Shown: positions 17,050 through 27,014, numbered from the stretch's first letter. The stretch is 64,000 bases of DNA from Ketobacter sp. MCCC 1A13808 (GCF_009746715.1 NZ_VRKW01000003.1:124001-188000); one strand, 5' to 3'. Notes: generated by a model not told the origin, from the letters alone. Numbers and translations are program-made.

Positions 17050-19563
17050 ATGATTAAGCAACCGGATAAAGTATTACTCGCAGTTTTGATCACAGCTAGT
17101 TCTTCGGTCATACAAAGTCAACAAGCGCTAGCGGGTGTAGAGTTGGTAGAGGATTTTGCACCAGGTCAGGGGTCTAGCGCTTTTAGCTCGATAGAAGTGG
17201 TTGACGGTAATTTATCTTTTACTGCGGGGCCAGAAGGAATAGGAAATGTCGTTCATGAGTATGTTGTTGATGCAAATAACAACTTGACGATGGTAGGCCG
17301 CAACGACAATCGTTTCAAAATTAGGACCGATTTTGACGAAAGAACGTACGTCGCGAGAGACAACTCTGTCTACGTGGAAGATGATGGACAGGGCTATCTG
17401 TTGATTTCAGAGTTCCCCAGAGCTGATTATGGTAGCTACGGATATTCGGATTACTATATTGATTCTTTCTATTCTGAAAACGATAAACTGTTCTTTATTG
17501 TGAGAGAGGAGGCCGTTAGCAGAACAGGCCTTTATATTCATTACTTGCTGTACGAAGTGGATACCGTAAATAACACGGCAGATTATGTGACGTCTCAGAA
17601 TCCCTATCTTTTTGGAGAGCCGACAGACGATACGCCAGATATTAAGATTCCAGATTTTTACTATAGACTAGGTGACGACAGGGTTATTCTCGCATCAACC
17701 GCAAATACAGGCCAGGAGTTTTGGGTCGTAAAAGGTGAAGGTACGGATAGGCGAATTCAATTATTGGCGGATATAAACCCGGGGAGTACTGGTAGCTTTA
17801 GTCGCTGGCTATTGGATTTCAACGGTGAAAGTTATTTTACAGCAAACGGCGCTGTTGGTCGGGAGCTTTATAAAATAAACAACGACATAGAAATTGAAAG
17901 AATCACGGATATACACCCGAATGGTGGTTCTTTTGTTACTTATGAAGAAGTCGCCTTCATCAGTAACGGCAACATGTATTTTTTAGCAAGAAGCTCAGGC
18001 AATAGTGGCTATGGGTTATGGAAAATTGATGATACTGGGAGCCTTGTCGCTGTTAAGCCTGCGATTAGGGATACATTCGGATTTGCGTATAATGATAGTC
18101 GCAATACTCTTTCCAAGATTGCCGAAACGTCAATTGGCCCGGTTTTTGTCGCAACGGATGCAATATCTCAGGAAGTTAGCGTTTGGTTCACAGACGGTAC
18201 CAGTGATGGTACGGTACAGTTACCATTTAAAAACGCTGTTGGCGCGTTAGCGTTAGGCAATGAAAAACTGCTCATTTCTGTGCCTAATTCCCCACTAGGT
18301 TACAATCTATGGATTGTAGATCTTAAGGATATTTCATCTCCTCAGTTGCTGAAAGAAAACGCGCAGGAAATCCATATTTTCGCGGATAGTGTCAATACCA
18401 CCACCAACACTGCGGCTGTAAGTATCTATGATGACAGCGCTGGATATGAGCTTTGGACTGTAGACGGCACCACCTCGACTATGAATTTAATTGGTGAGTT
18501 CGCTGGTATTTATCCCGGACATATTAACGATGAAAAACCGGTTGGAAGGCTGGGGAATAAGTTTGTTTTCGTTGCAGATGATGGTAGTTCTGGAGCAGAG
18601 CTTTGGGTCAGCGATAATACAGCGGCTGGTACAACTCTCGTTAAAGATATTGCTGCTGGTGAAAGAAGTGGTTACATCAATGGCTTTGGAGCAACGTCAA
18701 AGGTCATCGACGACCGTTACTATTTTCTGGCTGATGATACTGTGAACGGCCAACAAATGTGGGTAACTGACGGTACCGTGGGCGGGACCCATATGTTCGA
18801 GCCAATCAAGAGTGAGTTTACCCTCAGACCGGATAAGTTTGTTCAATTCAACGGTGATTTGTATTTTGTCGGCGATAGCGAAGAATTCGGGGTAGAGTTG
18901 TTCAGGTATACGCCTGACTCCGACAATAACCCACCCTCTAAGGGCACTGGCTCCCTAGGGGACTACGTTTGGCAAGACAGCAACGGTGACGGTATCCAGA
19001 ATGCCGGTGAATTGGGTCTTGAAGGTGTGACCGTTCACCTACACTCTTGCATCGGAGACTTTATAGCCTCTACCACCACCGATAGCATGGGTGCATATCA
19101 CTTTGATAACCTTGCCGAAGACAGCCTCAAACTGCAATTTATGTTGCCCAATGGTTACCGATTCAGCCCAGAAAAAGCCGCCGATGATTACACGCTCGAC
19201 AGCAATGCCAATGAAACCACGGGGTTTTCATCCTGCTACGACATGAGCCTGAGCTGGAAACGTTTAGCCGTGGATGCCGGTATGGTGCCTGAAGCCACAC
19301 TGGCCGTAGTAAAAGCAATCTACTTTAGTGACACGAATGAGTTATGGGTTCGCGCCGAATCCGATGTTATGCCAGAGGGTAGTGCTAACATCACGGCCAC
19401 TGTTGCCGTAAATGGGGAAAATACCTCGCTAGGGCAGGTAAGTTGGAAAGCTGTTCAAGGATATTATCAAACTAGCTTTAAAAACGTGATGCAAACACCA
19501 AGCTCGGTAGCGATAACCAGTGAAATGGGTGGTAGCGTCACTGCAAAAGTGGAAATACAATAA
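17050..19563 (+). CDS. Large secreted ELW-repeat protein with SdrD-B domain
   Basis: The 837-residue protein has a Sec signal (cleavage near AQQALAG, about residue 28). Residues about 200-625 contain repeated hyalin/ELWxTDGTxxGT units such as ELWTVDGTTS, ELWVSDNTAAGTTLVKDI and MWVTDGTVGGTHMFEP, which probably form a beta-propeller. At about 635-740 lies an SdrD-B/Cna-B-like domain starting GSLGDYVWQDSNGDGIQNAG, where the Asp/Asn-rich loop should bind calcium. A last beta domain follows. It is probably a surface or extracellular adhesion or matrix protein; no catalytic motif is seen. A strong terminator follows. Confidence 0.75.
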   Translation: MIKQPDKVLLAVLITASSSVIQSQQALAGVELVEDFAPGQGSSAFSSIEVVDGNLSFTAGPEGIGNVVHEYVVDANNNLTMVGRNDNRFKIRTDFDERTYVARDNSVYVEDDGQGYLLISEFPRADYGSYGYSDYYIDSFYSENDKLFFIVREEAVSRTGLYIHYLLYEVDTVNNTADYVTSQNPYLFGEPTDDTPDIKIPDFYYRLGDDRVILASTANTGQEFWVVKGEGTDRRIQLLADINPGSTGSFSRWLLDFNGESYFTANGAVGRELYKINNDIEIERITDIHPNGGSFVTYEEVAFISNGNMYFLARSSGNSGYGLWKIDDTGSLVAVKPAIRDTFGFAYNDSRNTLSKIAETSIGPVFVATDAISQEVSVWFTDGTSDGTVQLPFKNAVGALALGNEKLLISVPNSPLGYNLWIVDLKDISSPQLLKENAQEIHIFADSVNTTTNTAAVSIYDDSAGYELWTVDGTTSTMNLIGEFAGIYPGHINDEKPVGRLGNKFVFVADDGSSGAELWVSDNTAAGTTLVKDIAAGERSGYINGFGATSKVIDDRYYFLADDTVNGQQMWVTDGTVGGTHMFEPIKSEFTLRPDKFVQFNGDLYFVGDSEEFGVELFRYTPDSDNNPPSKGTGSLGDYVWQDSNGDGIQNAGELGLEGVTVHLHSCIGDFIASTTTDSMGAYHFDNLAEDSLKLQFMLPNGYRFSPEKAADDYTLDSNANETTGFSSCYDMSLSWKRLAVDAGMVPEATLAVVKAIYFSDTNELWVRAESDVMPEGSANITATVAVNGENTSLGQVSWKAVQGYYQTSFKNVMQTPSSVAITSEMGGSVTAKVEIQ

Positions 19564-19573
19564 ACCTTTATGT

Positions 19574-19614
19574 AATGCCCCCTTCAAGAGAAATATTTAA
19601 GGGGGCATTTTATT
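19574..19614 (+). terminator. Rho-independent terminator after the ELW-repeat gene
   Basis: AATGCCCCCTT and AAGGGGGCATT make a perfect 11-bp stem around a 14-nt loop, followed by TTATTT, 10 bp past the stop codon. Confidence 0.9.
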
Positions 19615-19672
19615 TAGGTTGTAATAGAACACCTCTAAGAACACGGCACTCAACCTCTAAGCCGTATTACAA

Positions 19673-20692
19673 TTAGTTCCCCAGCCAAGCCTTGCGCATG
19701 TGTTGACCGCAGGCAGCTGATTGCCGGAACGCATCCGATTGGCGGTTGTACCTCGATAGCAGACCATAAAAACTTTTGTTCTTTGATATCCAGGGGTAGA
19801 ATCCGAATACGCCTGGGCTACTGAATGCCCCATCACCTTTTGGCCCCCCGGGCAGCGGCGTGGTGTGGGACTCAACCCAATGGCCGTAGGAATACCGCAT
19901 ATTGGTCTTGGATGGGTTTTGTTTGCCATCTGATGCATCGGGTGGAGTTGCAGCAATGGAATCTTTTCCCAGATAACCTATGGTTTTCCACTGATTGCGG
20001 ACTATGCCTTGTAGAAATAAACCATAGTTTTTGGGTGTCATCTTCATTCCGCCTGCAACAGCAGGGAGGCTAAAGCCAAAGCCTATATTTTTCAAAACAC
20101 TGTTATATTCTCTTCCGATATTATCGCTACTGAATCCACCCAAGCCGGCAACGTTAACTGCATGGTCCTGCATACCCCCACCGTTGTAATAGAATTTATT
20201 CACTTGAGATCCATTGATATATTGATTGCCTGGCTTTTGCAGACATTCTGACACGGTCTGCATAGAACCATCTTGGTTTTTTGCCGAGCACCGAGTAGGT
20301 GTAAATGCCCTATGTCCACCCCGCATTGTCAGTAGGCGCTTTTGTGCTGGTGAATTGGCCAGGCCTCGAGCCTCTGCGTACGTTGCATAGATCCACTTTG
20401 AGGCCGACGCAATGTTAATAGTGTTATTAGGATTGGTAAGGGGACCATTGCCCACTCTTCCGGCTGCAAGAACGTTAGTGCCGTTGCCCATCTCCCAATA
20501 AAATGAACCGAGCTTGGATTGTGCGCATGCTGATTGACTTTTCAACACGTTGCAAACACGGTGAGTCCTTTTGCAGTTCACATCATTCGCACCGCAGCTG
20601 GACGAGTTTCCGCAGTTGTAAACGGCTGCGTGACTGATAGGAATGAAAGTTAAAGAAGCTGCCAATGAATAAAGCAATTGTTTTGTAGTCAA
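19673..20692 (-). CDS. Exported SxxK serine hydrolase, beta-lactamase/DD-peptidase-like
   Basis: A 339-residue protein with a Sec signal (ends at about HAA, residue 23) and several N-terminal cysteines. The ASASKWIYATY segment gives Ser96-x-x-Lys99, the nucleophile/base pair of penicillin-binding and class C-related hydrolases. Tyr-Ser-Tyr-Gly in MRYSYGHW may stand for the second motif and the GAFSSPGVFGFYPW region for the third (KTG/HxG). It should be periplasmic or secreted; the substrate is open. It is divergent from a two-component system across a 175-bp gap, so that system may control it. Confidence 0.65.
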   Translation of the reverse strand: MTTKQLLYSLAASLTFIPISHAAVYNCGNSSSCGANDVNCKRTHRVCNVLKSQSACAQSKLGSFYWEMGNGTNVLAAGRVGNGPLTNPNNTINIASASKWIYATYAEARGLANSPAQKRLLTMRGGHRAFTPTRCSAKNQDGSMQTVSECLQKPGNQYINGSQVNKFYYNGGGMQDHAVNVAGLGGFSSDNIGREYNSVLKNIGFGFSLPAVAGGMKMTPKNYGLFLQGIVRNQWKTIGYLGKDSIAATPPDASDGKQNPSKTNMRYSYGHWVESHTTPLPGGPKGDGAFSSPGVFGFYPWISKNKSFYGLLSRYNRQSDAFRQSAACGQHMRKAWLGN

Positions 20693-20816
20693 GATACGTT
20701 CCTCCAGGTTGTTTTTTTAATTCTGCTTACTCCGAGTCTGGATTCTCACAAAGAGATTCGGTAAACAGTGCGATCAATGTAATGATCAAATCTGTAATTT
20801 TTGTGGAAAGTATTGG

Positions 20817-20861
20817 TTGCGCGTGATTAATTGATAAAATAGACGAAAAATTGCGCGTGAT
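20817..20861 (+). promoter_or_regulatory. 11-bp direct repeat before the response-regulator gene
   Basis: TTGCGCGTGAT occurs at 20817-20827 and again at 20851-20861, 34 bp start to start, about three helical turns. The second copy ends 6 bp before the start codon. OmpR-type regulators bind direct repeats, so this may be an autoregulatory site. Confidence 0.45.
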
Positions 20862-20867
20862 GATAAG

Positions 20868-21533
20868 ATGAAAACAAGTCGAGTTTTATTGGTGGAGGAC
20901 GATCCATTAATTTCAAAAACGCTGTCACTTAGTCTTCCGTTTGCAGGATTTTCCGTTACCCTGCGCGAAACGTTTACTAGTGGCTTGGAAGCGGCGCGTC
21001 AGCAGTCCTTTGATGTAATTTTATTGGATCTAAATCTACCGGATGGAAATGGTTACGAATTGTGTCGGCGTATCCGCTCAACTAATACCAAGTTGCCGAT
21101 ACTTATTCTCACTGCTAAAACAGATGAAGAATCCGCTGTCGAAAGCCTTGAATGCGGTGCTGACGATTACATTCGAAAACCCTGTGGTGTTCGGGAACTT
21201 TCGGCCAGAATGTTAAGGTTGATCAGTAAATCCGATCGAAGCATATTGAGCTTTGGGTCTCTGCGAATTGATTCCAGTAAATTTATGGCATGGTCAGGCG
21301 AACATGAACTTAATCTCGGCAAGAGAGAGCTGCTGATTCTGGCGAAGCTTATTGAGCGCAATGGTGACGTGGTTACGCGAGAAGAAATACTAGCAGCGAC
21401 TGATCAGGAAGCCATGATATATGACCGAACCATTGATTCTCATCTGAGTCACTTACGCAAGAAGTTAAAAAACATTGATGCATCAGAAACTATCGATTCT
21501 GTATACGGAGTAGGCTACCGCCTGAGATTATGA
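20868..21533 (+). CDS. OmpR-family response regulator
   Basis: The 221-residue protein has a receiver domain (residues 1-120) with Asp11/Asp12, phospho-acceptor Asp54 (ILLDLNLPDG), Thr82 and Lys104. A winged-helix DNA-binding domain follows (about 125-221, ending in DSVYGVGYRLRL). It overlaps the histidine kinase gene by 4 nt, so they form a pair. Which genes it controls is unknown; the divergent serine hydrolase and its own promoter, which carries an exact 11-bp direct repeat, are candidates. Confidence 0.95.
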   Translation: MKTSRVLLVEDDPLISKTLSLSLPFAGFSVTLRETFTSGLEAARQQSFDVILLDLNLPDGNGYELCRRIRSTNTKLPILILTAKTDEESAVESLECGADDYIRKPCGVRELSARMLRLISKSDRSILSFGSLRIDSSKFMAWSGEHELNLGKRELLILAKLIERNGDVVTREEILAATDQEAMIYDRTIDSHLSHLRKKLKNIDASETIDSVYGVGYRLRL

Positions 21534-22924
21534 GATCTCGATTTTGGTTTCAGTTGCTCTGTCTGAGTATCATCGTATCACTCATATACTGCGTCGTTGG
21601 CCTTGCGAGTTACCAACGCATAACGAAGCCCGCAAGAGAAGAAGGCCGTAAAAACCTTTATCTATTGCTGGCGAATATACTGGAAAGCTCCGATTACACT
21701 GATGCATTGAAAATGTTCGAAAAGTTTCGTGTGGAATCGCCGTCGCTGGCTTCTAATATTTGGGTGCTATCAAGCGATGGAAAAATCCTTGCATCCAATA
21801 CACCAAGCCCTCTCCCTGAGCAGTGGCAGGAAATACCTAAACCGGATCAGCCGCACCAATTATCGGGAGCCGGCGGTCCGTTACAAATGTTTCATGAGAT
21901 GACGCTGATACGGCTGAATGCACAGAGCCCCACCTATGCGTTGATCAAGCCCACTGCAAACAGACCCATCAAAAGACTAGCTCTATTTCAAATTATTTTA
22001 TTTTCGACTGGCATTTTTATCACCGCCATTAGCGGGCTTTGTGTGGCATTTCTATATCTTCGCAGAACATCTATCGAAGCGAAAGACGTAATATCGGGGC
22101 TCCACTCAGGTAATCTGAAAGCTCGATTTAAGATTAGTAAATGGGGCCAAATTAATGACCTGAAGCTCGATTTTAATGGAATGGCAGAGCAAATTGAATT
22201 GTTAGTCAATCGGGTCAAGAAAACCGAAGCTACACGGAAAAACCTTTTGCAAGAATTAGGGCATGATTTGCGAACCCCGCTCACCAGTATGAAAGCGGCA
22301 GTGGAAACTCTGGATCTTTACCGTGGGAAAATGTCACCTGAACAGCAAACTGATTTTATTCTGGTGCTCCAATCTGAATTAAACTACTTTATTGACCTGC
22401 TCGATGACTTGTTCTTTATCTCCGAGATTGCCGAGCCAAGTTACGAAAGCGGGCAGAAGAAAATTAATATCAATGTTCTGGTGAATGAGGAAGTGCAGAG
22501 TCGAGTCATTGCCTATCCCCAGTTGACTTGGCGCCTATGCAGTCTGGAAGGCGATGTAATACTGGCAGTTGACCCTCTGCTGTTTCGCAGGTTACTGCGT
22601 AATACTTTTGACAATGCGGTAAAATATGCCAGTAACGAAGTTCACGTTAGATTGAGGGTTCAGGGAGAACGAGTTGAGATTGAAGTCGAAGATGACGGGC
22701 CTGGTATGAGTGTGGAAGCAATCGAATCCTTCGGGGTGCGAAAGCGGCATCGAATTCCGCGAAAAGATTGCGTAATGGATATGTCCCTAGGCTTAGGTTC
22801 AGTCATTATTGGCGCTATCGTGAATTTGCACGGTGCAACGCTTCGAATACAAAGCGGAAAGAATGATAAAACGATGCGGAGCGGGACGCGGTTCATTTAT
22901 TCTTTTCCCAAATATTTGCGTTAA
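21530..22924 (+). CDS. Sensor histidine kinase
   Basis: A 464-residue inner-membrane kinase. TM1 is about residues 8-28, the periplasmic sensor 29-148 and TM2 about 150-177, followed by a HAMP linker (about 180-232). The H box ELGHDLRTPLTSMKAA has His245; the ATPase has the N box NTFDNAVKYA and G1 DDGPGMS. The GLGSVIIGAIVNLHG stretch is the usual G2 region. It phosphorylates the partner regulator encoded just upstream. The periplasmic signal is unknown. The periplasmic part has no cysteine or obvious ligand motif. Confidence 0.95.
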   Translation: MRSRFWFQLLCLSIIVSLIYCVVGLASYQRITKPAREEGRKNLYLLLANILESSDYTDALKMFEKFRVESPSLASNIWVLSSDGKILASNTPSPLPEQWQEIPKPDQPHQLSGAGGPLQMFHEMTLIRLNAQSPTYALIKPTANRPIKRLALFQIILFSTGIFITAISGLCVAFLYLRRTSIEAKDVISGLHSGNLKARFKISKWGQINDLKLDFNGMAEQIELLVNRVKKTEATRKNLLQELGHDLRTPLTSMKAAVETLDLYRGKMSPEQQTDFILVLQSELNYFIDLLDDLFFISEIAEPSYESGQKKININVLVNEEVQSRVIAYPQLTWRLCSLEGDVILAVDPLLFRRLLRNTFDNAVKYASNEVHVRLRVQGERVEIEVEDDGPGMSVEAIESFGVRKRHRIPRKDCVMDMSLGLGSVIIGAIVNLHGATLRIQSGKNDKTMRSGTRFIYSFPKYLR

Positions 22925-22948
22925 CGCTTTCATGGTGTGAATAAAAAT

Positions 22949-23770
22949 CTATTGAGCATAACCACTGCGATAATCCGGGAACGAAAAAGAATAGCCAAGT
23001 GAGGTCAGTCGCTGGTTGCTGCAGCGCTTATTTTGTGTGGCATCGGGTCCAGCCGCTACCGGATTGGGTGCCGGAGCTTTGAATTTTTCAGCCAGCCATT
23101 GATATAAAGTCCATTCATCCACCGGGTTGTTGTCTACCCCGAGATAACACTCATCCAGTATTTTGCCCGACTCCACGCATTCGATCAGAAAAGCCAATAC
23201 CCCCACGCAGTCATGCTGATGAATCCGGTTGGTGTATTTAGGAGGGCTGGCCTGCGCATCGGCTCCCTTCCTGATCTTGTCCAATAGCCTGCTACGTCCG
23301 GCACCATAGATTCCGCCAAAACGTATAGAGGTTGACGGGACAGCACTTCGTTTTAATAACGTTTCTGCTTCCAGAACGCGAACGCCGTTATAACGGCTGG
23401 GCACTGTGGCACTGTCTTCGTCCACCCAGCTACCATCGTTCTGGTGATACACCGCTGTACTGGAAACGAAAAAGAAACGCTTTACGGCATGCCCGGATAG
23501 CGCGTCTAACAGGTGCTGAACTCCCGCTGGGTAAGCCGACTGATACCCGGCATCTGAGTATTCCGACGGGGTTGCGGTATAAACCACATAATCAATGGGC
23601 TCACGGATTAACCCGTCGGCTAGCGGCTGGCTAAGATCACCCTGTATACAAGTGAACGGCATGGCAACCCGGGAGCGACGCAATCCGATCGGTTGCTGCC
23701 CTCGCTGTGCCATCAGTAACCCGAGTTGGGTGCCGATTTTGCCGCAACCGGCTAATAATATGCGTGGCAT
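22949..23770 (-). CDS. SDR-superfamily (YeeZ-like) NAD(P)-binding protein
   Basis: The ATG at 23770 is chosen because the protein then opens directly with the Rossmann motif MPRILLAGCGKIGTQLG; an upstream in-frame extension has no such sense. The 273 residues include the SSTAVY stretch and a Tyr in SRYNGVRVLEAE that replaces the usual YxxxK with YxxxR, so it may be an atypical SDR. Family members are often annotated as nucleoside-diphosphate-sugar epimerases without a known substrate. It is divergent from oxyR with a 117-bp gap. Confidence 0.75.
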   Translation of the reverse strand: MPRILLAGCGKIGTQLGLLMAQRGQQPIGLRRSRVAMPFTCIQGDLSQPLADGLIREPIDYVVYTATPSEYSDAGYQSAYPAGVQHLLDALSGHAVKRFFFVSSTAVYHQNDGSWVDEDSATVPSRYNGVRVLEAETLLKRSAVPSTSIRFGGIYGAGRSRLLDKIRKGADAQASPPKYTNRIHQHDCVGVLAFLIECVESGKILDECYLGVDNNPVDEWTLYQWLAEKFKAPAPNPVAAGPDATQNKRCSNQRLTSLGYSFSFPDYRSGYAQ

Positions 23771-23887
23771 AATCTGTTTCCTGATCGGTAATGGAACGAA
23801 TTTGTCGATAGTTAAACTATTAATAACTTCTGTCTTCAATCACCTTATGCTATCGTTTTGGCAGATTGTAAGGCAATGGAAGGGCAC

Positions 23888-24799
23888 ATGACTTTAACTG
23901 AACTTCGCTACATCGTCACCTTGGCACAGGAGCGTCATTTCCGGCGGGCCGCAGAACGCTGCTTCGTAAGCCAACCTACCCTGAGTGTGGCAATAAAAAA
24001 GCTGGAAGAAGAATTGGATATTGCGCTGTTTGAGCGTAATCGATCCGATGTTCGCGTCACCATGGCGGGTGAGCGCATCGTCGCTCAGGCACGCAAAGTG
24101 CTGGAAGAAGCCGAGCTGGTGAAACAAATCGCTCAGGAAGGCAAAGGTCAGTTGAATCTGCCTTTGCGGGTCGGAGCTATCTTTACGGTTGGGCCCTACC
24201 TTTTCCCCCACGTCATCCGCAGCATTAAACCAATTGCACCGGAAATGCCGTTGATTCTGGAAGAAAATTACACCGGTGTTTTACGACAGAAGCTACGTAA
24301 TGGCGAGCTGGATGCCATTATTATATCGCTTCCATTCGAAGAAGCGGATGTCGAGATTCACGATTTGTACGACGAGCCCTTTGAAGTATTGATTCCGGCG
24401 GGACACCCCTTGGCCAAGCAAGAAAAAATCACCCGCAAACAATTGGAAAAAGAAAATATATTGATGCTGGGTGAAGGTCATTGTTTTCGTGAGCAGGTCC
24501 TGAATGCGTGCCCGGGGATTATGAAGCACAGCGATGAAACCACCATTCCCCAGGGCACGTCGCTGGAAACCCTGCGCCATATGGTCGCCTCGGGTTTAGG
24601 ATTGACCATTTTACCCAGCTCCTCTACTGATAGACATATATACGATACAGACACCCTGGTCGAACGCCCTTTTGCCGGAAAAATACCTTATCGCCGCGTC
24701 TCGATCGTGTGGCGAAAACGATTTTCCCGTCCCAAAGCCATACAGGCATTGGTTGAAGCGGTGACCAGCTGCTCATTACAGGGTGCCGCGACGCTGTGA
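23888..24799 (+). CDS. oxyR: Hydrogen-peroxide sensor OxyR (LysR family)
   Basis: The ATG at 23888 has GGAAGGG just upstream and gives 303 residues, close to E. coli OxyR (305). An N-terminal LysR winged helix (MTLTELRYIVTL to about residue 65) is followed by the regulatory domain. Cys199 (GEGHCFREQ) and Cys208 (LNACPG) fall at the same numbers as the two redox cysteines of E. coli OxyR, and TSLETLRHMVASGLG matches the family. On peroxide, the disulfide switches the tetramer to activate defence genes. The gene overlaps recG by 4 nt, an order also known in Pseudomonas. Its likely target in the window is katG. Confidence 0.96.
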   Translation: MTLTELRYIVTLAQERHFRRAAERCFVSQPTLSVAIKKLEEELDIALFERNRSDVRVTMAGERIVAQARKVLEEAELVKQIAQEGKGQLNLPLRVGAIFTVGPYLFPHVIRSIKPIAPEMPLILEENYTGVLRQKLRNGELDAIIISLPFEEADVEIHDLYDEPFEVLIPAGHPLAKQEKITRKQLEKENILMLGEGHCFREQVLNACPGIMKHSDETTIPQGTSLETLRHMVASGLGLTILPSSSTDRHIYDTDTLVERPFAGKIPYRRVSIVWRKRFSRPKAIQALVEAVTSCSLQGAATL

Positions 24800-26880
24800 C
24801 ACCGGATTTTTTTGCCACAACACCGGTGACGCAATTGAAAGGCGTGGGTGCGGCTCAGGCAGAAAAGCTCGCCCGTTTGGGCATTCACAACCTGCAGGAC
24901 ATTTTGTTCCACTTGCCGTTCCGCTATCAGGATCGCACTCGTTTGGTACCGATCGGTTCCACTCGCGAAGGCAGCGAGGGCCTGATCCAGGGGCGGGTCC
25001 TGATGGCGGATATTGTGGTGAGAAAACGCCGTAGCCTTATTTGCCGGATAGAGGATGGAACCGGTCAGTTGAATCTTCGCTTCTTCCATTTCTCTGCCAG
25101 TCAGAAAACCCAATTTCAAACCGGAGCGATCGTGCGTTGTTATGGTGAAATACGTTTAACCGGCTTCGGAAAGGAAATGGCGCATCCGGAATACCGCGTG
25201 TTGTCGGGTGCAGATGAGCCGATAGAGGCGCAATTGACGGCAGTGTATCCGGCGACGGAAGGTATTCAGCAACCTACCTTGCGTAAGCTCAGTGATCAAG
25301 TATTGAAATTACTGGGCAAAGCCCAGAGCGTGGCGGAATTGTTGCCCGTTGAGGCAATGCACGCTGCCCAGTGGCCAACCTTGACGGAAGCATTGCATTA
25401 CGTTCACCGGCCACCGGCAGAGGCACCGGTTCAGGCGTTGTTGGATGGTTCCCATAAGGCGCAACAACGATTGGCCCTGGAAGAACTCACCGCTCACCAT
25501 CTGAGTTTGCTGAAGCTGAGAAAGCGGGTGAAAGAGCAATGTGCACAGGTGATTCCCGCGCAGTCAACATTGGAACAATCGTTGCTGGCGTCTTTGGCAT
25601 TTACCCCCACCGCTGCGCAACAGCGAGTGCATCAGGAATTGTGTCGGGATCTTCAGCAGAGCCACCCTATGTTACGTCTGGTGCAGGGGGATGTGGGTTC
25701 TGGAAAAACGCTGGTGGCTGCACGGGCTGCGGCGATGACCATTGATGCTGGATATCAGGTGGTAATGATGGCACCCACCGAAATTCTGGCGGAACAGCAC
25801 TACCATGCTTTTGTCGAGTGGTTTGAGCCGCTTGGTCTGACAGTGGCCTGGTTGTCCGGAAAGCTAAAGGGTAAAAAACGCAACGAACAGTTGGCTTTGA
25901 TCCAAAGCGGTACTGCCCAGATGGTGGTGGGAACCCATGCGCTGTTTCAGGATGAGGTTGACTATCGCGATCTGGCGCTGGTGATTATAGATGAGCAGCA
26001 TCGGTTCGGAGTGCACCAACGAATGGCGTTAAAACAAAAAGGCCAATCCGAAGGCATGATACCGCACCAACTTATTATGACTGCAACACCCATCCCGCGT
26101 ACGTTAGCAATGAGTGCGTACGCCGATTTGGATACCTCCGTTATTGATGAGTTGCCACCGGGACGAACGCCGGTTAAAACAGTCGTACTGGAAAGTCAGC
26201 GTCGTCTGGATGTAGTGGACCGAGTACGGCATGCCTGTCTGCAGGGCAGGCAAGTGTATTGGGTTTGCACGCTAATCGAAGAGTCTGAAGTGTTGCAATG
26301 TCAGGCTGCGGAAGACACTGCAGAACAACTGAAAAAATTTTTGCCAGAGATTGAAATTGAGTTAGTGCACGGCCGTCTTAAACCGGCGCAAAAAGCGGAT
26401 ATCATGGATCGCTTTAAACGTGAGGAGATTCAGGTTTTGGTCGCCACCACGGTCATCGAGGTGGGTGTCAACGTTCCCAACGCGAGTGTCATGATTATTG
26501 AAAACCCAGAGCGATTGGGTTTGGCACAGTTACATCAGTTGCGTGGTCGCGTTGGGCGCGGAACAACGGAAAGTTTTTGTTTGTTGTTATATCAAAAGCC
26601 GTTGTCGAAAATGGGGCGTGAGCGTCTGGAAGTGATGCGGGAAACGAACGACGGCTTTGTAATAGCAGAAAAAGATCTACATCTACGTGGGCCAGGTGAG
26701 GTGCTCGGCACCAGACAAACGGGAGAGATGAGTTTTCGTATTGCAGACCTGTTGCGTGATGAAACTCTTCTGGAAGAGAGTAAGCAAATGGCTGCGCTTC
26801 TGCTGGAGCGGGATCCCGCAAGGAGTGAAAGGTTAATCCAACGCTGGTTGGGAAATGCAGCCCAATACGGTGAAGTCTGA
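24796..26880 (+). CDS. recG: ATP-dependent DNA helicase RecG
   Basis: The 694-residue protein has an N-terminal wedge/OB domain (LKGVGAAQAEKLARLGI at the start), the Walker A motif GDVGSGKT, the DEQH box (VIIDEQHRFG) and TATPIPRTLAMS. The C-terminal helicase half has HGRLKPAQK and QLRGRVGRG, followed by the RecG-type end. It remodels stalled forks and Holliday junctions in the cytoplasm. The start is GTG inside the oxyR stop (GTGA overlap), so it is translationally coupled to oxyR. Confidence 0.97.
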   Translation: MTPDFFATTPVTQLKGVGAAQAEKLARLGIHNLQDILFHLPFRYQDRTRLVPIGSTREGSEGLIQGRVLMADIVVRKRRSLICRIEDGTGQLNLRFFHFSASQKTQFQTGAIVRCYGEIRLTGFGKEMAHPEYRVLSGADEPIEAQLTAVYPATEGIQQPTLRKLSDQVLKLLGKAQSVAELLPVEAMHAAQWPTLTEALHYVHRPPAEAPVQALLDGSHKAQQRLALEELTAHHLSLLKLRKRVKEQCAQVIPAQSTLEQSLLASLAFTPTAAQQRVHQELCRDLQQSHPMLRLVQGDVGSGKTLVAARAAAMTIDAGYQVVMMAPTEILAEQHYHAFVEWFEPLGLTVAWLSGKLKGKKRNEQLALIQSGTAQMVVGTHALFQDEVDYRDLALVIIDEQHRFGVHQRMALKQKGQSEGMIPHQLIMTATPIPRTLAMSAYADLDTSVIDELPPGRTPVKTVVLESQRRLDVVDRVRHACLQGRQVYWVCTLIEESEVLQCQAAEDTAEQLKKFLPEIEIELVHGRLKPAQKADIMDRFKREEIQVLVATTVIEVGVNVPNASVMIIENPERLGLAQLHQLRGRVGRGTTESFCLLLYQKPLSKMGRERLEVMRETNDGFVIAEKDLHLRGPGEVLGTRQTGEMSFRIADLLRDETLLEESKQMAALLLERDPARSERLIQRWLGNAAQYGEV

Positions 26881-27014
26881 TAAAGCAAATTGACTTAGTT
26901 GCCTTGTAATACAAGCGCTTAGGTCGCTGACATTGCGTTATATCAGATTCAATAAAAACAGCTACACTTAACCAATGGCAAAGACATTCAAGTTGATTTA
27001 ACAGGTCGGCAGCA

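Noticed and set aside
23808-23820. Palindrome ATAGTTAAACTAT in the oxyR/SDR gap as an OxyR autoregulatory box
   Set aside because: The arms are 13 bp across, not the 15 bp of one OxyR element, and no second element at 7-nt spacing is found. It remains a LysR-like palindrome of unknown use.
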